The notes under the pieces were generated by a model that was not told the DNA's origin, ran no database searches, and saw only the letters and a list, made by a program, of their open reading frames with translations. DNA of 64,000 nucleotides, taken from the NCBI GenBank assembly GCA_007922305.1, contig ML677335.1, forward strand, positions 23,650,867-23,714,866. Reading direction: 5' to 3'. Made by a program: the position numbers and the translations under genes. This document shows, piece after piece, positions 47,900 to 59,215 of this stretch. The first letter of the stretch is position 1. Every line of letters begins with the position of its first letter. Source of the DNA: Dermatemys mawii (lineage: Eukaryota > Chordata > Testudines > Dermatemydidae).

Positions 47900-49237
47900 G
47901 TATGAGCCTTGTGGTAATTCTGAGAGAACATCAACAGGATAGAAAAAGTTGAAGATGTACCCCTTGTGTCCCTTTCAATGATTATACCTCTGGGTTCAGT
48001 TAATATCTCACCAGCCATCTTGTGTTCTGATTTCTCAATTCCCAAAGTATTCTTCTCTGATTTAGAGATTATTGTCACACTTCCATAATATTTGGCAACT
48101 AAGTGCATTCACTGAGGGAACAATTTTTATAACCACTAACATTTGTTTTCCTATATGTTTCCACATGATCCATGACATTTAAATGAGGAGAGAAGTGTGT
48201 GGTTTTTCCTGTCCACAGTAACACTTACAGTAAGATTTCCTCATTATATGTTATAAAGTAACTATATACTTAGGGAATTGGATTGCTCTATTAGTTAGAA
48301 ACTGAAACCTTTTTTGGAGGTAGGAGAAGGAAGTGTTCCTCATCTTTTCTAGACTATTTTCTTATCTGCAAAATTAAATTTTAAAAAAGTATATTCTGTG
48401 GATTTAGAGTTTATACTTTGCGTCAGAAATGTTAGTCAAGACTTAAGTAGCTTTGCCAAGAGGAGTGAGTGTATATAGAGCACTTGAGGAGGGTGTTTAT
48501 AAAGTTCTGTTGATGTAGGTGCAGGAATATATGTACCTATATGTATGTACACATGTACAGAGGAGAGGGTTTGTGCATTCACAAGAGTAGGATTTGATCA
48601 CTGAACCTCTTCTTGGCCAGCTGGCCAAAGCCATCTCAAATAATGCAAATTAGCCCTAAAATTCATTACATTAGTTTTCCCCCAAAAGAACACCCAAAGT
48701 CACAGGATTCTCCCCACCCATGCTGCAAAGAGGTGGGGAGAATCTGTCTCTTGTTTTGGGTCTCTGGTATGGAGGGTTCACCAAAAAGCAGTGGAAGGTG
48801 GCTGCTCCAGGTCAGGCAAGTTTTCTGATTTGACATTTCCAACAGTAAACAGAGATTTCCACTTCCATTTTAAGTCAGTCCTAGGATTACCAACACCACC
48901 CTAACACCTACTCCAGAAAAAGGGTACTGCCACATCTTGGAAAACACTCAAGCTACTTCTGGGTGAAAGCCAGAAGGATTTCACTCTCCATACTCATTTC
49001 AGTCCCCAGGCAAACACTTCTTTCCCACTTTCTTCTCTGGGCACCTCGCACCCTCAAACACACACACATACCTTGAGATGGAGGGGAAGGGACCTCTACT
49101 TTCTTAGTATGAGAAAGGGATTTCATTCGCCATGTTGATTTCGTTCCTGGATTGTCATTTCTCTCTGTCATCCTCTCTTCACTGCAGTGTTCACAGCATA
49201 TTAGAAATTAGAGATGGAAAAGACTATGCATCTAATC
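47900..49237. other. Intronic stretch, no feature recognised
   Basis: AT-rich; the block 48100-48480 is free of visible repeats. No motif or repeat assigned. Confidence 0.4.
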
Positions 49238-49560
49238 CAATGGTTCTCAAATTGGGGGTTGCGATCCTCCTGGGGGTTGCGGGCCAATTCCAGGGGAGTT
49301 GTGAGCTGCCGACACCTTCGGTGGCATTTCAGCGGAAGCTCCAAACATGCAAGTGGATCTGTCAAAAAACTGCCAAAGTGCAAGCTTCCGCTATCAGCGG
49401 CATTTCTGCGGACACGGAGACGAACGCTGCCTGTCTGTCGAAATGCTGCTGAAACCAGAAGAGTTCAATTCAGCGGCATTTCGGCGAACATACCTGGGGC
49501 GTGAAAGGACATGGCAGAGCAAAAAGGGGTCACCGAACCAACAAGTTCTGAGAACCATTG
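49238..49560. mobile_element. hAT MITE, inverted paralogue of 4842-5163
   Basis: Starts CAATGGTTCTCAAAT and ends TTCTGAGAACCATTG. AGCGGAAGCTCCAAACATG, CTGCCAAAGTGCAAGCTTCC and CGGACACGGAGACGAACG are reverse complements of strings in the 4842 copy. Lengths are 323 and 322 bp. The 8-bp flanks do not match clearly. Confidence 0.85.
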
Positions 49561-49572
49561 AATGAACATGAA

Positions 49573-49735
49573 GATGAACCTCTTCAGAGCTGTTTCCTTT
49601 CCTACTACTGATTTTGCAGTCCCTATTTAGAAGGTAAGAGCCTCTGAGAGGTTTGGAACCTGTTCAGTCTGATCCACTTGGTGCCGGCTCAATTCTAGGC
49701 ACAGAAATCACAGTGTTAGGGTGGCAGAATTTGAT
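49573..49735 (+). repeat. Direct repeat, left copy
   Basis: Shares TTTCCTTTCCTACTACT-type sequence, TTTAGAAGGTAAGAGC, GAGAGGTTTGG, TGTTCAGTCTGATCCAC, ATTCTAGGCACAG with 50566-50735. Separation is about 990 bp. Class unknown. Confidence 0.7.
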
Positions 49736-49779
49736 TTCCTGCCAAGGACTTTGTCCCTTAGAATCACTGGGGACATTGG

Positions 49780-50565
49780 AGTTTGTCCTTTTTTGTTTTC
49801 CCTTTTCCTCCCTCCTTTCTCTTTTTCCTCTTGTTTCTTTTTTCCTTTTTTTTTCTGCTTCCATCCCTCCACCAAAGAGGTATGTGTGTGTCTGGGGAGG
49901 AGAGTTGCTTTCATTGTGGGAGGCCGTCACAAAGAGGTGGGGCTGGAATAGTACTGTGACAGCGACCCCCTCTGGTGGTGATCTGGGCCACCCTTCAAGA
50001 CATCTGATGAGACCCCTCAGCGCCCATCAGAGTCTCCATGCTGATTGGCCAAGCAGGGGGCTATTGAAAGGAAGGACTCTGGTCCTCTTGTTCTCTTTGT
50101 ACACCTTGCATGTAAGTCATAACCAATCAGGTATTTGATTAATATTGTTGCTTCTCACCAATAATTGTCTCTGAATGGCTGATGATTCTAATGTTCTAGT
50201 TTTTCTAAAATACTTGCTGAATAATGACTAGGAACAATTGTTGGTCTGTAGCTCATTTGAGAGCACTTTATTCTGATCAGTCAGTGTATCCAAAAAAGCT
50301 GGCCAGGAGCAGGACATCAGCTTTGCAGGGGAGGGGTGGATGTGGCAGTGACATCACAAAAGCCTTTTGCAGGACTTCAGCCTATTGGGCAAAGGTGTTT
50401 TAGGAGATGGTGATCTCACAGAGACCCTGACATCAGCTGGGGTCAGGACAGAGGTGCAGGGCAGGGGCAGCCTCAGAGACCCCTGTGACTTTGCTGCAGC
50501 AAGTCTCCATCTCAAGGTTTCTCCTGGAGGACTGAGTGAGAACTAGGATTCATGTACTTGAGTGT
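49780..50565. repeat. Segment between the direct repeats
   Basis: Starts with a polypyrimidine tract (49786-49870) and continues with sequence I suspect to be multi-copy in turtles (GTGACATCACAAAAGCC, CCTGTGACTTTGCTGCAGCA). No coding similarity found. Its relation to the flanking repeats is unresolved. Confidence 0.35.
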
Positions 50566-50735
50566 GAGGAGGAACCTCTCTGGGGTTTTCTCCTTTCCTA
50601 CTACTCATTTTGCTAGAAAACAAATATCCCTGTTTAGAAGGTAAGAGCGTCAGAGAGGTTTGGTCTGTTCAGTCTGATCCACCTGATGCCGACTGAATTC
50701 TAGGCACAGGAAACACTAGGTTAAGGTGGCCAGGG
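50566..50735 (+). repeat. Direct repeat, right copy
   Basis: Second copy of 49573-49735, roughly 80% alike by eye, including TTTAGAAGGTAAGAGCGTCA and GTTCAGTCTGATCCACCTGA. Confidence 0.7.
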
Positions 50736-50924
50736 ATGGAGCAAGGGCCCCTCACACTGTGTAGCCACCAATGGGAATGGAAGAATACAGGCACCAAAAC
50801 CAGAAAGAGAAATCTGACAAAGAAACTGCCAAGGAACAGCTATCATAGGAAGACTGAGGGAATGGAGACACGAGCTCCTCCTTCAATGGGCTGGGATGGG
50901 TAGTGTCTTTGGCACTGGAGGTTA

Positions 50925-51229
50925 CTAGAGAGGAAGAAAAGAGTCCATCCTAGGAAAAATGCCTTCTTGTGAGCTACTGAAAGAACTCAGCCTGTTTAGC
51001 TTATCAGAAGGGAAGGTCAAGCAGTAACATTTTTGAAGTATCTTAAGTACTTTCATGGAGACAAAATACTGGGTTTTAAAGGGCTCTTTAGAGAAAGGCA
51101 TAACAAGACCCAGTGGCTGGGAGGTGAAAACCAGAAAATTCATATTAGAAATAAGGCACAAATATTTAACAGTGAGGATGATTCACCTTTGGAACAAACT
51201 ACCAAAGGAAGTGCCTTGCATGGTGTCTA
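50925..51229 (+). mobile_element. CR1-like LINE 3' region fragment
   Basis: CTCAGCCTGTTTAGCTTATC, CATGGAGACAAAATACTGGG, ACAAGACCCAGTGGCTGGGA, GGCACAAATATTTAACAGTG and TTGGAACAAACTACCAAAGG follow the order of a CR1 3' segment. It stops where the Penelope-like tail begins. Confidence 0.7.
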
Positions 51230-51358
51230 GTATCAGAGGAGTAGCCGTATTAATCTGGATCTGCAAAAGTGACAAAGAGTCTTGTAGCACCTTATAGACT
51301 GACAGATTTTAGGGATCATGAGCTTTCGTGGGCTAAGACCTACTTCATCAGATGAATG
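51230..51358 (-). mobile_element. Penelope-like element terminal fragment
   Basis: GTATCAGAGGAGTAGCCGTA, GTCTTGTAGCACCTTATAGA and ACCTACTTCATCAGATGAATG are paralogous to 55101-55215. It abuts the CR1 fragment without a spacer. Confidence 0.6.
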
Positions 51359-51801
51359 TTGTGGAAATCTCCAGAGGCAGGTATAAATAGCAGGCAAGAA
51401 AACAAGGTAAATTCAATGGGGGGTGGGGGTGAAGCCCACTTCCAGCAGGTGACCTGGAGGTGTGAACACCCAGAGAGGAGAAACTGCTTTTGTGCAAAAG
51501 TGGGTTTTTTCCCACTACTTCCTGGAGACCCTTCAGCACCTTAGTAGATCTCACTGTGAGGAGCTTCCTTCTAATAGCCCATCCACATTTTTTCTTCTAC
51601 TTCTAGTTACACTCTTCACCCCAGCCTAAATAATTCCTCTTCATCCTTGGTGGACACACTGTGCAAATAGTTGTATATGGCCATGCTTTTTCAACAGGAT
51701 AGCCCCATGGAAGCCAAGCTATATGTAATTGATGATAAAAACAAAAAAGACACTCCTGCCCAATCCTCTAATCACTTCTGATACCCTTCTCTGCACACTC
51801 C

Positions 51802-51926
51802 CAGTGTTTAATTTGTGCCGGGGCTTGCCGGGGCTGAGCCCGGCACCTCTGGGCTTGCCATGTCAGTTATGAAAGTAAAGAAATTGCTTGAGCCTCAGCA
51901 CGTCTTTCATTACAAATTAAGCACTG
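51802..51926. mobile_element. 125-bp hAT MITE
   Basis: CAGTGTTTAATTTGTG at the left and TACAAATTAAGCACTG at the right are inverted. Flanks CACACTCC (51794-51801) and CACACTGT (51927-51934) match 6/8. The interior has a GGGGCTTGCCGGGGCTGAGC palindromic block. Confidence 0.83.
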
Positions 51927-51934
51927 CACACTGT

Positions 51935-53188
51935 CCAGTTTGAGATGGCCAGAAACCAATGCAACAGGCCCACTGCAGTTGAATTAGAGATTATCACACC
52001 CCCACTTCATGGCATGGCACCTTGTCTATGCCCTTCAAAGTCACATTTGCCTTTAAGAAACCTTAAGAACTGCTAGAACTGGGGAGAGGCTTAGGCTTGT
52101 GGTGGTGTTTGAGTTATCAGTAAACCTAGCCCAAATGGGGGAGTACATTCAACTTTATACAGCATGAGCAGGTTTTACCTGGCACAGAGTGGGAATATTA
52201 CCCGCTCACAATGTCCTTCAGTGAGTTTTCATGCCCTGAAACAGTGCTTATAACTGAGCCACTTTGAATTAATATTGTAAGCGTTTGTAAGACAGTACAA
52301 CTGATGGTACATCTTGTACATTCCTTTCCTCCACTCATTTTATAGTTCTATCATAAAAATCAAGTTTATCTGATGTGATTTCTTCTTTTATAACTCCATG
52401 ATGCTCATTGCTCGTGTTTCTTTATATGTTTACATCTTTTTCTCACAATATTTATTCTATTACTTTACCAGGGACTGACTCTAGACTTCCCAGAGGGTAA
52501 ATTGTTTTTTTCCCCAATTCTCTGGTACCTCTATAGTTCTCCAGCCCTTCTCAAAAGTGGCTTGCTAGCTAATTTCCTTCAGATTAGTTTAAAATGTTTT
52601 CCTGGAGTCCCTTGAAATGTTGTTTTTATTAAGGAATCCCAACCTTATCCTAGATGAGCCATCCTCTACTGATATGAGGATACAATTTTTATGCTTATTT
52701 TGATGGCTAATTTGGGAACTATATGATCATTCTATGGTGCATACAGAGATCTAAACGATAGCCACCCTCTGATCCATCATCTTTGCCAGATACTAAAGGG
52801 GCAAGGATGGATATCCATAAAAGTGAATGAGATTGTTTGACGGTGCAGTGTCTGAGACAGAACTTTTTATGGCACAAACAATGGATGGAGCAATATTTGC
52901 ATAAATCTCATTAGAAAATGTGCAAGTTTCATAAATCTTGTGATAAATTAGTGTGATATCATTCCAAATATGATGTATTAATTTTAAGGTAAAATATATG
53001 GTTCTGTGATCATTGATGGTAATTAGGCTTCCAGGCAGTATGGAGAGGAAATGATTTTTTTTTAAAGGGGTTTTTTAGCATAGGAACTCCTATCAATCTG
53101 CGGATGGCTAAATAGACACCAACACCGTCCTTTTACAGTGTTTTTATTTTTTCTACTCCTTATCGTACTGTAATCTGTTTGTCATGCC
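51935..53188. other. AT-rich intronic stretch with an enhancer-like block
   Basis: No named repeat. The part 52830-53060 (GGAGCAATATTTGCATAAAT containing an octamer-like ATTTGCAT, GTATTAATTTTAAGG, GATGGTAATTAGGC) has the look of a conserved noncoding element. This is an inference. Confidence 0.35.
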
Positions 53189-54870
53189 TGTGACCGGTTC
53201 CCCCCAGGGTGCTATCTGGAACTGGGGTACCGCTGAGCCCTTTGGCTCACCAGCCTGGTCTCCCTCTCACACTGTGCTGCTGTGACAAGCAGTAGACCAC
53301 TCCCAGTCCTGCACTCCCACCAGCATTCATGCAGGCAGGGACACAGCCAGCTGCAGTTAGATGCAGGTTTGGGCAAGCCACTGCATGGACCAACAATAGA
53401 GAGGCTATCATAGGTGCCAACTCTGTGGATGCTCCAGCGCCGGAGCACTCAGGGAGAAAAAATGGTGGGTACTGAGCACCCACCGGCAGTCCCCTGATAA
53501 GCTCCTTCCCCTCCCCTAGCGCTTCCCACCCACTGGTGATCCCTGCTGATCAGTGCCTCTGCCTCCCTGCACCTTTTTCCTACCACAGTCAGCTGTTTGG
53601 TGGCATGCAGGAGGCTGGAGAGAGGGGGGAGAAGTGAGGATGTGATGCGCTCAGGGAAGGGGGCAAAACTGGACAGGAAAAAGTAGGATGAGGTAGAGCG
53701 GGGGCTTGAAGAGGAGGGGCATGGGTGGGGTCTTGGGGAAAGGAGTGGAGTGGGGGATGGCCTGGGACAGAGCTGGGGGTCGAGCACTTGCCGGCACTCT
53801 GGAAATTTGGTGCCTGTGGAAGCTATAGCTAAAATAATCCCCAGCAATCCAGGCTCCGCCCCCCCCCCCACACACACTGGAGTATAAACCCAGAATTATA
53901 CTGCCGTACATTGCACGGGGATCTGTACAAAGTAAGATCATTAATATATAGTTCACCTTCCCCTCAGTGTAGGAAGGGTATGAAACAGCCTTTGCTCACA
54001 GAACTGAGATTTTCCCCCCAGACACTTCACTTAGAGGCACGCTGATTTAGATTAAACATAAAACAAGTTTATTAACTACAAAATAGATTTTAAGTGATAA
54101 ACAGATCAAAGCAGATTACCTAGAAAATAAACAAAACCTCAAACTAAGCCTAAAATACTAGAAAGACTGGATATGAATTAGCAATCTCTCACCCTGACTG
54201 ATGATACAAGCAGACTTGCAGATTCTCGAGGCACCAGCTGCACTTGCTTTGCAGCTTGGAATCCCCACCCCCATTCCAAGTCCTTTTCTTTTGCAGCTTC
54301 CCTCAGGTGTTGAGTTGTGGGGAGTGAAGAATAACCGATGATGCCACACTCTGCCTTGTATAGCTTTTCCATGTAGCGGGAATCCTTTGTTTAAAAAACA
54401 GTTCCTTGCCCAGTTTGTGGAAAAATACGGGTACCCAAAATGGAGTCTAGAGTTGTGTGGTCTGGTCACATGTCCTTGCAGAGTCATGGCAGCCATTACT
54501 TACAGACTGTCTGTCTGGAGCATTCTCAGGGAGGCTAACCAGGTAGGGGATAAACTTCGGCTAAGGCTTATTGTTTTTTCTAACGGCCCATTATCTTGAA
54601 AAGGCCCTTCACCACCCGCTGTCTAGGCTGGAAGCACTTTGTCTAGTGGGTTTTACCAGGTGTACCTACATTTGAAATACAGATACACAGTCAATAGTCA
54701 TAACTTCAGATACCAAAATGATACATGAATACAAATAGGAAATCCTATTGAACAAATCATAACTTTTCAATGACCTCTTCCATGATCCATCTTTTACAAA
54801 CTGCATCATAATTATGCCATAACCATATCATCATAATATTACTGTGATGAATATGGGGTGTAGTTTCACA
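53189..54870 (-). mobile_element. LTR with TSD, minus orientation, disrupted by a hAT
   Basis: Starts TGTGACCGGTTCC and ends GTAGTTTCACA; flanks ATGCC (53184-53188) and ATGTC (54871-54875) match 4/5. On the minus strand a TATA-like GCTATACAAGG (plus 54356-54366) precedes AATAAA (plus 54068-54073) by about 290 bp, as in the copies at 25693 and 62411. Subtracting the nested hAT and its duplicated target leaves about 1.26 kb. The AT-rich block at 54895-54935 just outside could be an integration context. No viral gene adjoins. Confidence 0.72.
53409..53818. mobile_element. hAT MITE nested in the LTR
   Basis: Begins CATAGGTGCCAACTC and ends TTTGGTGCCTGTG, flanked by GAGGCTAT (53401-53408) and GAAGCTAT (53819-53826), 7/8. 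The interior is purine-rich (GGGGGAGAAGTGAGG) with GGAGCACTCAGGGAG and GAGCACCCACCGGCAG motifs. Confidence 0.88.
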
Positions 54871-55094
54871 ATGTCTTCTTTAAAGCTAATAAGTCTTTCG
54901 ATTTTTTTTTTTTATTTATTTTTTTTAAAAAACCCCTTTTTCTATTTAGCAAAGTGTTTATATTCTTCCCCTATCCTACTCCAGCACACCCTGATGTTTC
55001 TAGTGGAACCAGAATCAATAATGCTACCTGTTACTTGCTTCCTTATTTGTTCACCCACATCCATTGATAATCTCAGCAGGAATGTGCCAGTTTG

Positions 55095-55675
55095 GGAAAA
55101 GGTAGTCATGTTAGTCTGTATCAGCAAAAACAACGAGGAGTCCTTGTGGCACCTTAGAGACTAACAAATGTATTCTGGCATAAGCTTTCATGAGCTAAAA
55201 CCCACTTCATCAGATGCATGAAATAAAAAATACAGTAGGCATGTATATATATTACAGGACGTGAAAAAATGAGAGTTGCCTTACCAGCTGGGGGGTCAAT
55301 GCTACCACTACCAATTCAAACAAGGTGGATGTGGCCCATTCCGAACAGTTGACAAAAAGGGGTGAATATCAGCAGAGACAACATTACTTTTTGTAGTGAT
55401 TCAGCCACTCCCAGTCTTTATTCAGGCCTAATTTGAAGGTGTCCAGATTGCAAATTAATTCCAGTTCTGCAGTTTCTCATTTGAGTCTGTTTCTGAAATT
55501 TTTTGTTGAAGAATGGCCACTTTTTAAGTCTGTTATTGAGTGTCCAGTGAGATTTAAGTGCTCTCCTACTGTTTTTTGAATGTTACAATTCTTGATGTCT
55601 GATTTGTGTCCATTCATTCTTTTGTGTAGAAGCAATCAAATTTGGCCAATATACATGGCAGAGGGGCATTGCAAC
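55095..55675 (-). pseudogene. Penelope-like element 3' end with GIY-YIG endonuclease relic
   Basis: Read on the minus strand, 55671 down to about 55383 gives QCPSAMYIGQ, a stop, then KRMNGHKSDIKNCNIQKTVG, EHLNLTGHSITDLK, a disturbed stretch, and ETAELELICNLDT plus GLNKDWEWLNHYKK before a stop. This is the YIG-containing C-terminal endonuclease region of Penelope-like retroelements as I recall it; the MYIGQ part carries the YIG half of the motif. It has in-frame stops and no upstream reverse transcriptase. The untranslated tail (55101-55215) ends with the widely dispersed block GTTAGTCTGTATC / GCACCTTAGAGACTAACAAA. Confidence 0.62.
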
Positions 55676-55734
55676 ATTTGGAAAAGGGTTTGTTAACAAA
55701 CTGCTACTGCATGACCAGGAAAATGTTAATGATT

Positions 55735-56035
55735 GTTTATAAAAAGGACTGTGATCCATTATTCTTCATGTCCACTGGACCTGGGCTTGATCTGCAGCAA
55801 AGGGGATTTAGGTTTGATATTAGGAAATACTTTCAAACTATAAGGGTAGCAAAACTCTGGAATAGGTTTCTAAGGGAGGTTGTGGAATCCCCATCATTGG
55901 AGGTTTTTAAAAACAGGTTTGACAAACACCTGTCAGGAATGGTCTAGGTGTATTTGATCTTGCCTTGGAGCAGGGGGCTGGACTTGCTGACTTCCCTAGG
56001 TCCCTTCTAGCACAGTACTTCTGTGACCCTATGAA
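55735..56035 (+). mobile_element. CR1 LINE 3' end
   Basis: TCATGTCCACTGGACCTGGG, GGGGATTTAGGTTTGATATT, AAACTATAAGGGTAGCAAAA, CTCTGGAATAGGTTTCTAAG, GGAATGGTCTAGGTGTATTT and CTTCCCTAGGTCCCTTCTAG form the standard CR1 3' untranslated end. The plus orientation matches CDH23. Confidence 0.88.
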
Positions 56036-59000
56036 AGGGGGAGCTGACTCAGGGAGAGGACAAATCCATGCAATTAAAAAAAAAATCAATTTTTTAGTAA
56101 GATTTTTTTGGGGAGAAGGGGGATATATTTTTTCATTTTCTCAGACGTCTGACCCAGAACAGGAGATGGAATGAAAATAAGAAAGAATACATAGCTCCTC
56201 AGTGGTATATTTATTAAGCTGAGATAATCAGTGTAAACAAGGAATCCAATCTGGCAATGCTTAACATATGAGAATGTCATATGGGAGTGTCAGGTTTTGT
56301 TATTAAATATATCGATATCCTTTTGCCTAGATTTTACCACCTGGTTTATTCAGTTGCATTTGCCTATCTATCTAGTGTATATATTGGGGTAGTGTTCTTT
56401 TGCTGGCCTACTGTGCTGATCCCATATTCCTGATATATTTTTTGCATCTAGAAGGGCAACTCCCTTTCTTCATGTATCTGTGTCTCCTAGCACCATGCCA
56501 TTCATCTCTGCAAGCCTGACAAAGAGCAGAATAAATCAATGTACAAATTGTGGGAGCATGTCTTGCTTGCTATGTCGTTTAGCTGGAAACCAGATTTTTT
56601 TTCCCTGAAGAGATTTGTTGTCCCCTCCATCCCTCATGGGCACACAGGTTGGCTGTCGTAGGATTGCCCAGTGATGCAGAAATGTTGGCATTAAGTTATC
56701 TTTAGGGAAAACATCAAAGAAACATTTTTCTTAAAGGTGAGGAGAGGGAGCATTTTTTTAAAGGTTTGCTGGGCGAGGGGAAGAATTACATGAACTGTGC
56801 AAACATAGAAGGAAAACAGAACAGGTGAAGAATTAGGAACATAGGATTTGCCTTTCATGATTAGAAAGTCTCCAGGGTGAGGTGTATTACAAGGCTCCTT
56901 GCTATAATGAACTGGGCTGTTTGTAGAATGGGGATTGCTTCTTTACCCCTACAATGATGATCTTGTGTCCTAACACCTGAGGTGTGTTTGTCCTGACCAC
57001 AGCATGCACAACTCAGTCCTGCAATCAGTGTCATTCATGTGAGGGCTGTCATGCCAAGCCTGGGTTGCCACTGAAGTCAACAGGGCTCTGCATCAGCACA
57101 CAGGCCCTAAATGATGATGATCATTATCCAGACCTAAAATAAGAAGTGCAGAAAAGCCAGCACCAGTGTTTGACTTGCTGATCATCTCCAGCAGAGAATT
57201 TCGCTGGCTGTGCCACTCCCTTTTAGCTTTGTTTTGACAGGAAGCTTTTACTGGAACAAGATACTTCGTAATAAAATGAAGCCCTGAGGCCTGGTGCTGT
57301 ATGTATTGAGTGCTCCTTGGGATTGCCCTTTGCCAGGGAGGGCCACATAGTGATATTATTACATATGTCACGTGTAAGACTCTGCAAAAGGATCTGAAGT
57401 ATCTTGAACTTACACTTATGCTTATCCAGAGTACTCTAATAGCTGTTGTCTTGAGAGCTGTTGGAGCTCTCAGACAGCCTCGCTGGAAAGCAAATATGGG
57501 CAAAGGCCTTGGTACAAAGAGCTTCTGCCTTCTGTCCCCTCTGTGTGCTTTATGCAGTTTGGGAATGAAGTGCTGGTTCCTTCTTTCCCACCCCTCCACT
57601 TGGGAGTAACCAGTTTTATTTAGTAAATCTTCTTTTCCGTAAGCTGAAGCTTTGCTGAATTATCTCCAGATTCTGGCGTCCCCATGGTACAAATGACAAG
57701 AAACAGTGGTGTGAAGAAACTGTACAGAGACTGCACTAAAACATTCAGTCATAAGGCCAGTTGGAGTGAGACCAGTGAAGAGGCCAAGGCTAGGCAAACA
57801 AAGTGCCTTTTTAAAATGAGATTTTAAAACCTAAATATTAAACGTACTTGGGATCAAAAGGCCTGACCCAAAGCCCACCGAAGTCAGTAGAGTCCTACAC
57901 TGATGCCAATGAGCTTTGGAATAGGCTAACTGAGACTGTTTTTTAAACCAAATAACTAAAAATCAAATCTTTGGTATTGGTTCCCAGGGTCCTCCCCCAT
58001 CTCCATACTAGTGCCCTGTCCCACCTCTTGTACCAGTTCCCAGCATCTTGGTCCTCTCTCTGGTATCATTCTCCATGTTGTATCCTCTGGTTCTTTCCTG
58101 TGTCTGAGGTCCAATGTTTTTGAAAACTCTGCTGCATTTTGAGGATCTTTATTCTTCTCAGGGAATTTATTGTCTCTCCTTTCAAATTCCTTGTTTTTTT
58201 TAAAAAGGAAAGTGGTTAATGGTGATGGTAGAAAATCCACTCCAGGCAATTTGGACACAAAGCAGCACCTTTTTCTCACTCCTCGGCAGCTCTGATGCAG
58301 GTGGAGAGAGGGGAAGTTAAAAAAGCATTGTTACCAAGCAGCGCCTCTCTGAAGAGAGTTCTTAGTTTCTGGGGGGAGGAAAATGGGGGGAGGGACTTGG
58401 CAACCTTTGAAAGGTCATTCTGTCAGGCCCGGTGCTCTGTGGTCCGTGATAATCGGTATATGCAGTGCTAGAAAACCCCAGATTTAGAAATGAAAGCAAG
58501 ATGTTGAGATAGGAATTTTCTACTTGAAAAACTAAAAATCCCCAGGAAAAAAAATACCCTGGGGTCAGTTTAAGTTCAAGAATCCGAGAAGAAGAAAGTG
58601 AGAGAGAAGCAGCCATGATTGAAAGAGGGAAAGCAAAGGAAGACAAGATAAATTGTGATTATCTGGAGAAATCAAGACACTTAACTGCCCTGTCTGATTC
58701 CTGAGAGGAAACAAATGGAGCCTATAACTTTGCACTACAAAAAGATCATTTGTCCTGGTTTCCTTTGTCCTTCTGCTAAAGCAGCTGACACATGTAGACT
58801 ACGCTGTTCTTCTCAATGTCCAGTGCATTACTGGTGAGATGTCATGTTCCTTTTTCTCTCTAGCCCCTGAAAAGTGGGCTCTGCACAGTATTCACCTGTG
58901 CACACATGGAGCTAGGTTCAGTCTCTGCGTAGCCCATCTAAGAGGAAATACGGCTCCTTGTAATGAATCCATGTTAAAATTTTCCAGTGATACAGGAACC

Positions 59001-59060
59001 TTCATCTGCTGATCTTGAGTCCTTTCATAAATAGTCATGAATTATGCCTCACAATGCTCC
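56036..59060. other. Intronic stretch, no mobile element recognised
   Basis: The block 57060-57610 carries a 168-codon minus frame (57093-57599), long for this AT-rich intron, with no recognisable domain and no splice context. It may instead be an unusually stop-poor conserved element. The rest gives no signal. Confidence 0.38.
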
Positions 59061-59064
59061 TGTC

Positions 59065-59215
59065 CAGCAAGGAAATATTAATATCCCTGTATTACAGAGG
59101 GGGTGCACATCTTGCCCATAGCCAGACTGGAAGTCTGTGGCACAGTCAGCAGTAACAACTAGGTTTCCTGAATGGCTGTCCTATGCCTGGCCTCCCATGA
59201 TGATCCTTCCTCCTT
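59065..59215 (-). repeat. MIR/SINE-type fragment
   Basis: AATATCCCTGTATTACAGAG, CATCTTGCCCATAGCCAGAC and AAGTCTGTGGCACAGTCAGC follow the order of the MIR-like consensus tail to body (ATTTTACAGATG, CTTGCCCAAGGTCAC, AGTCTGTGGCAGAGC). Confidence 0.6.
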
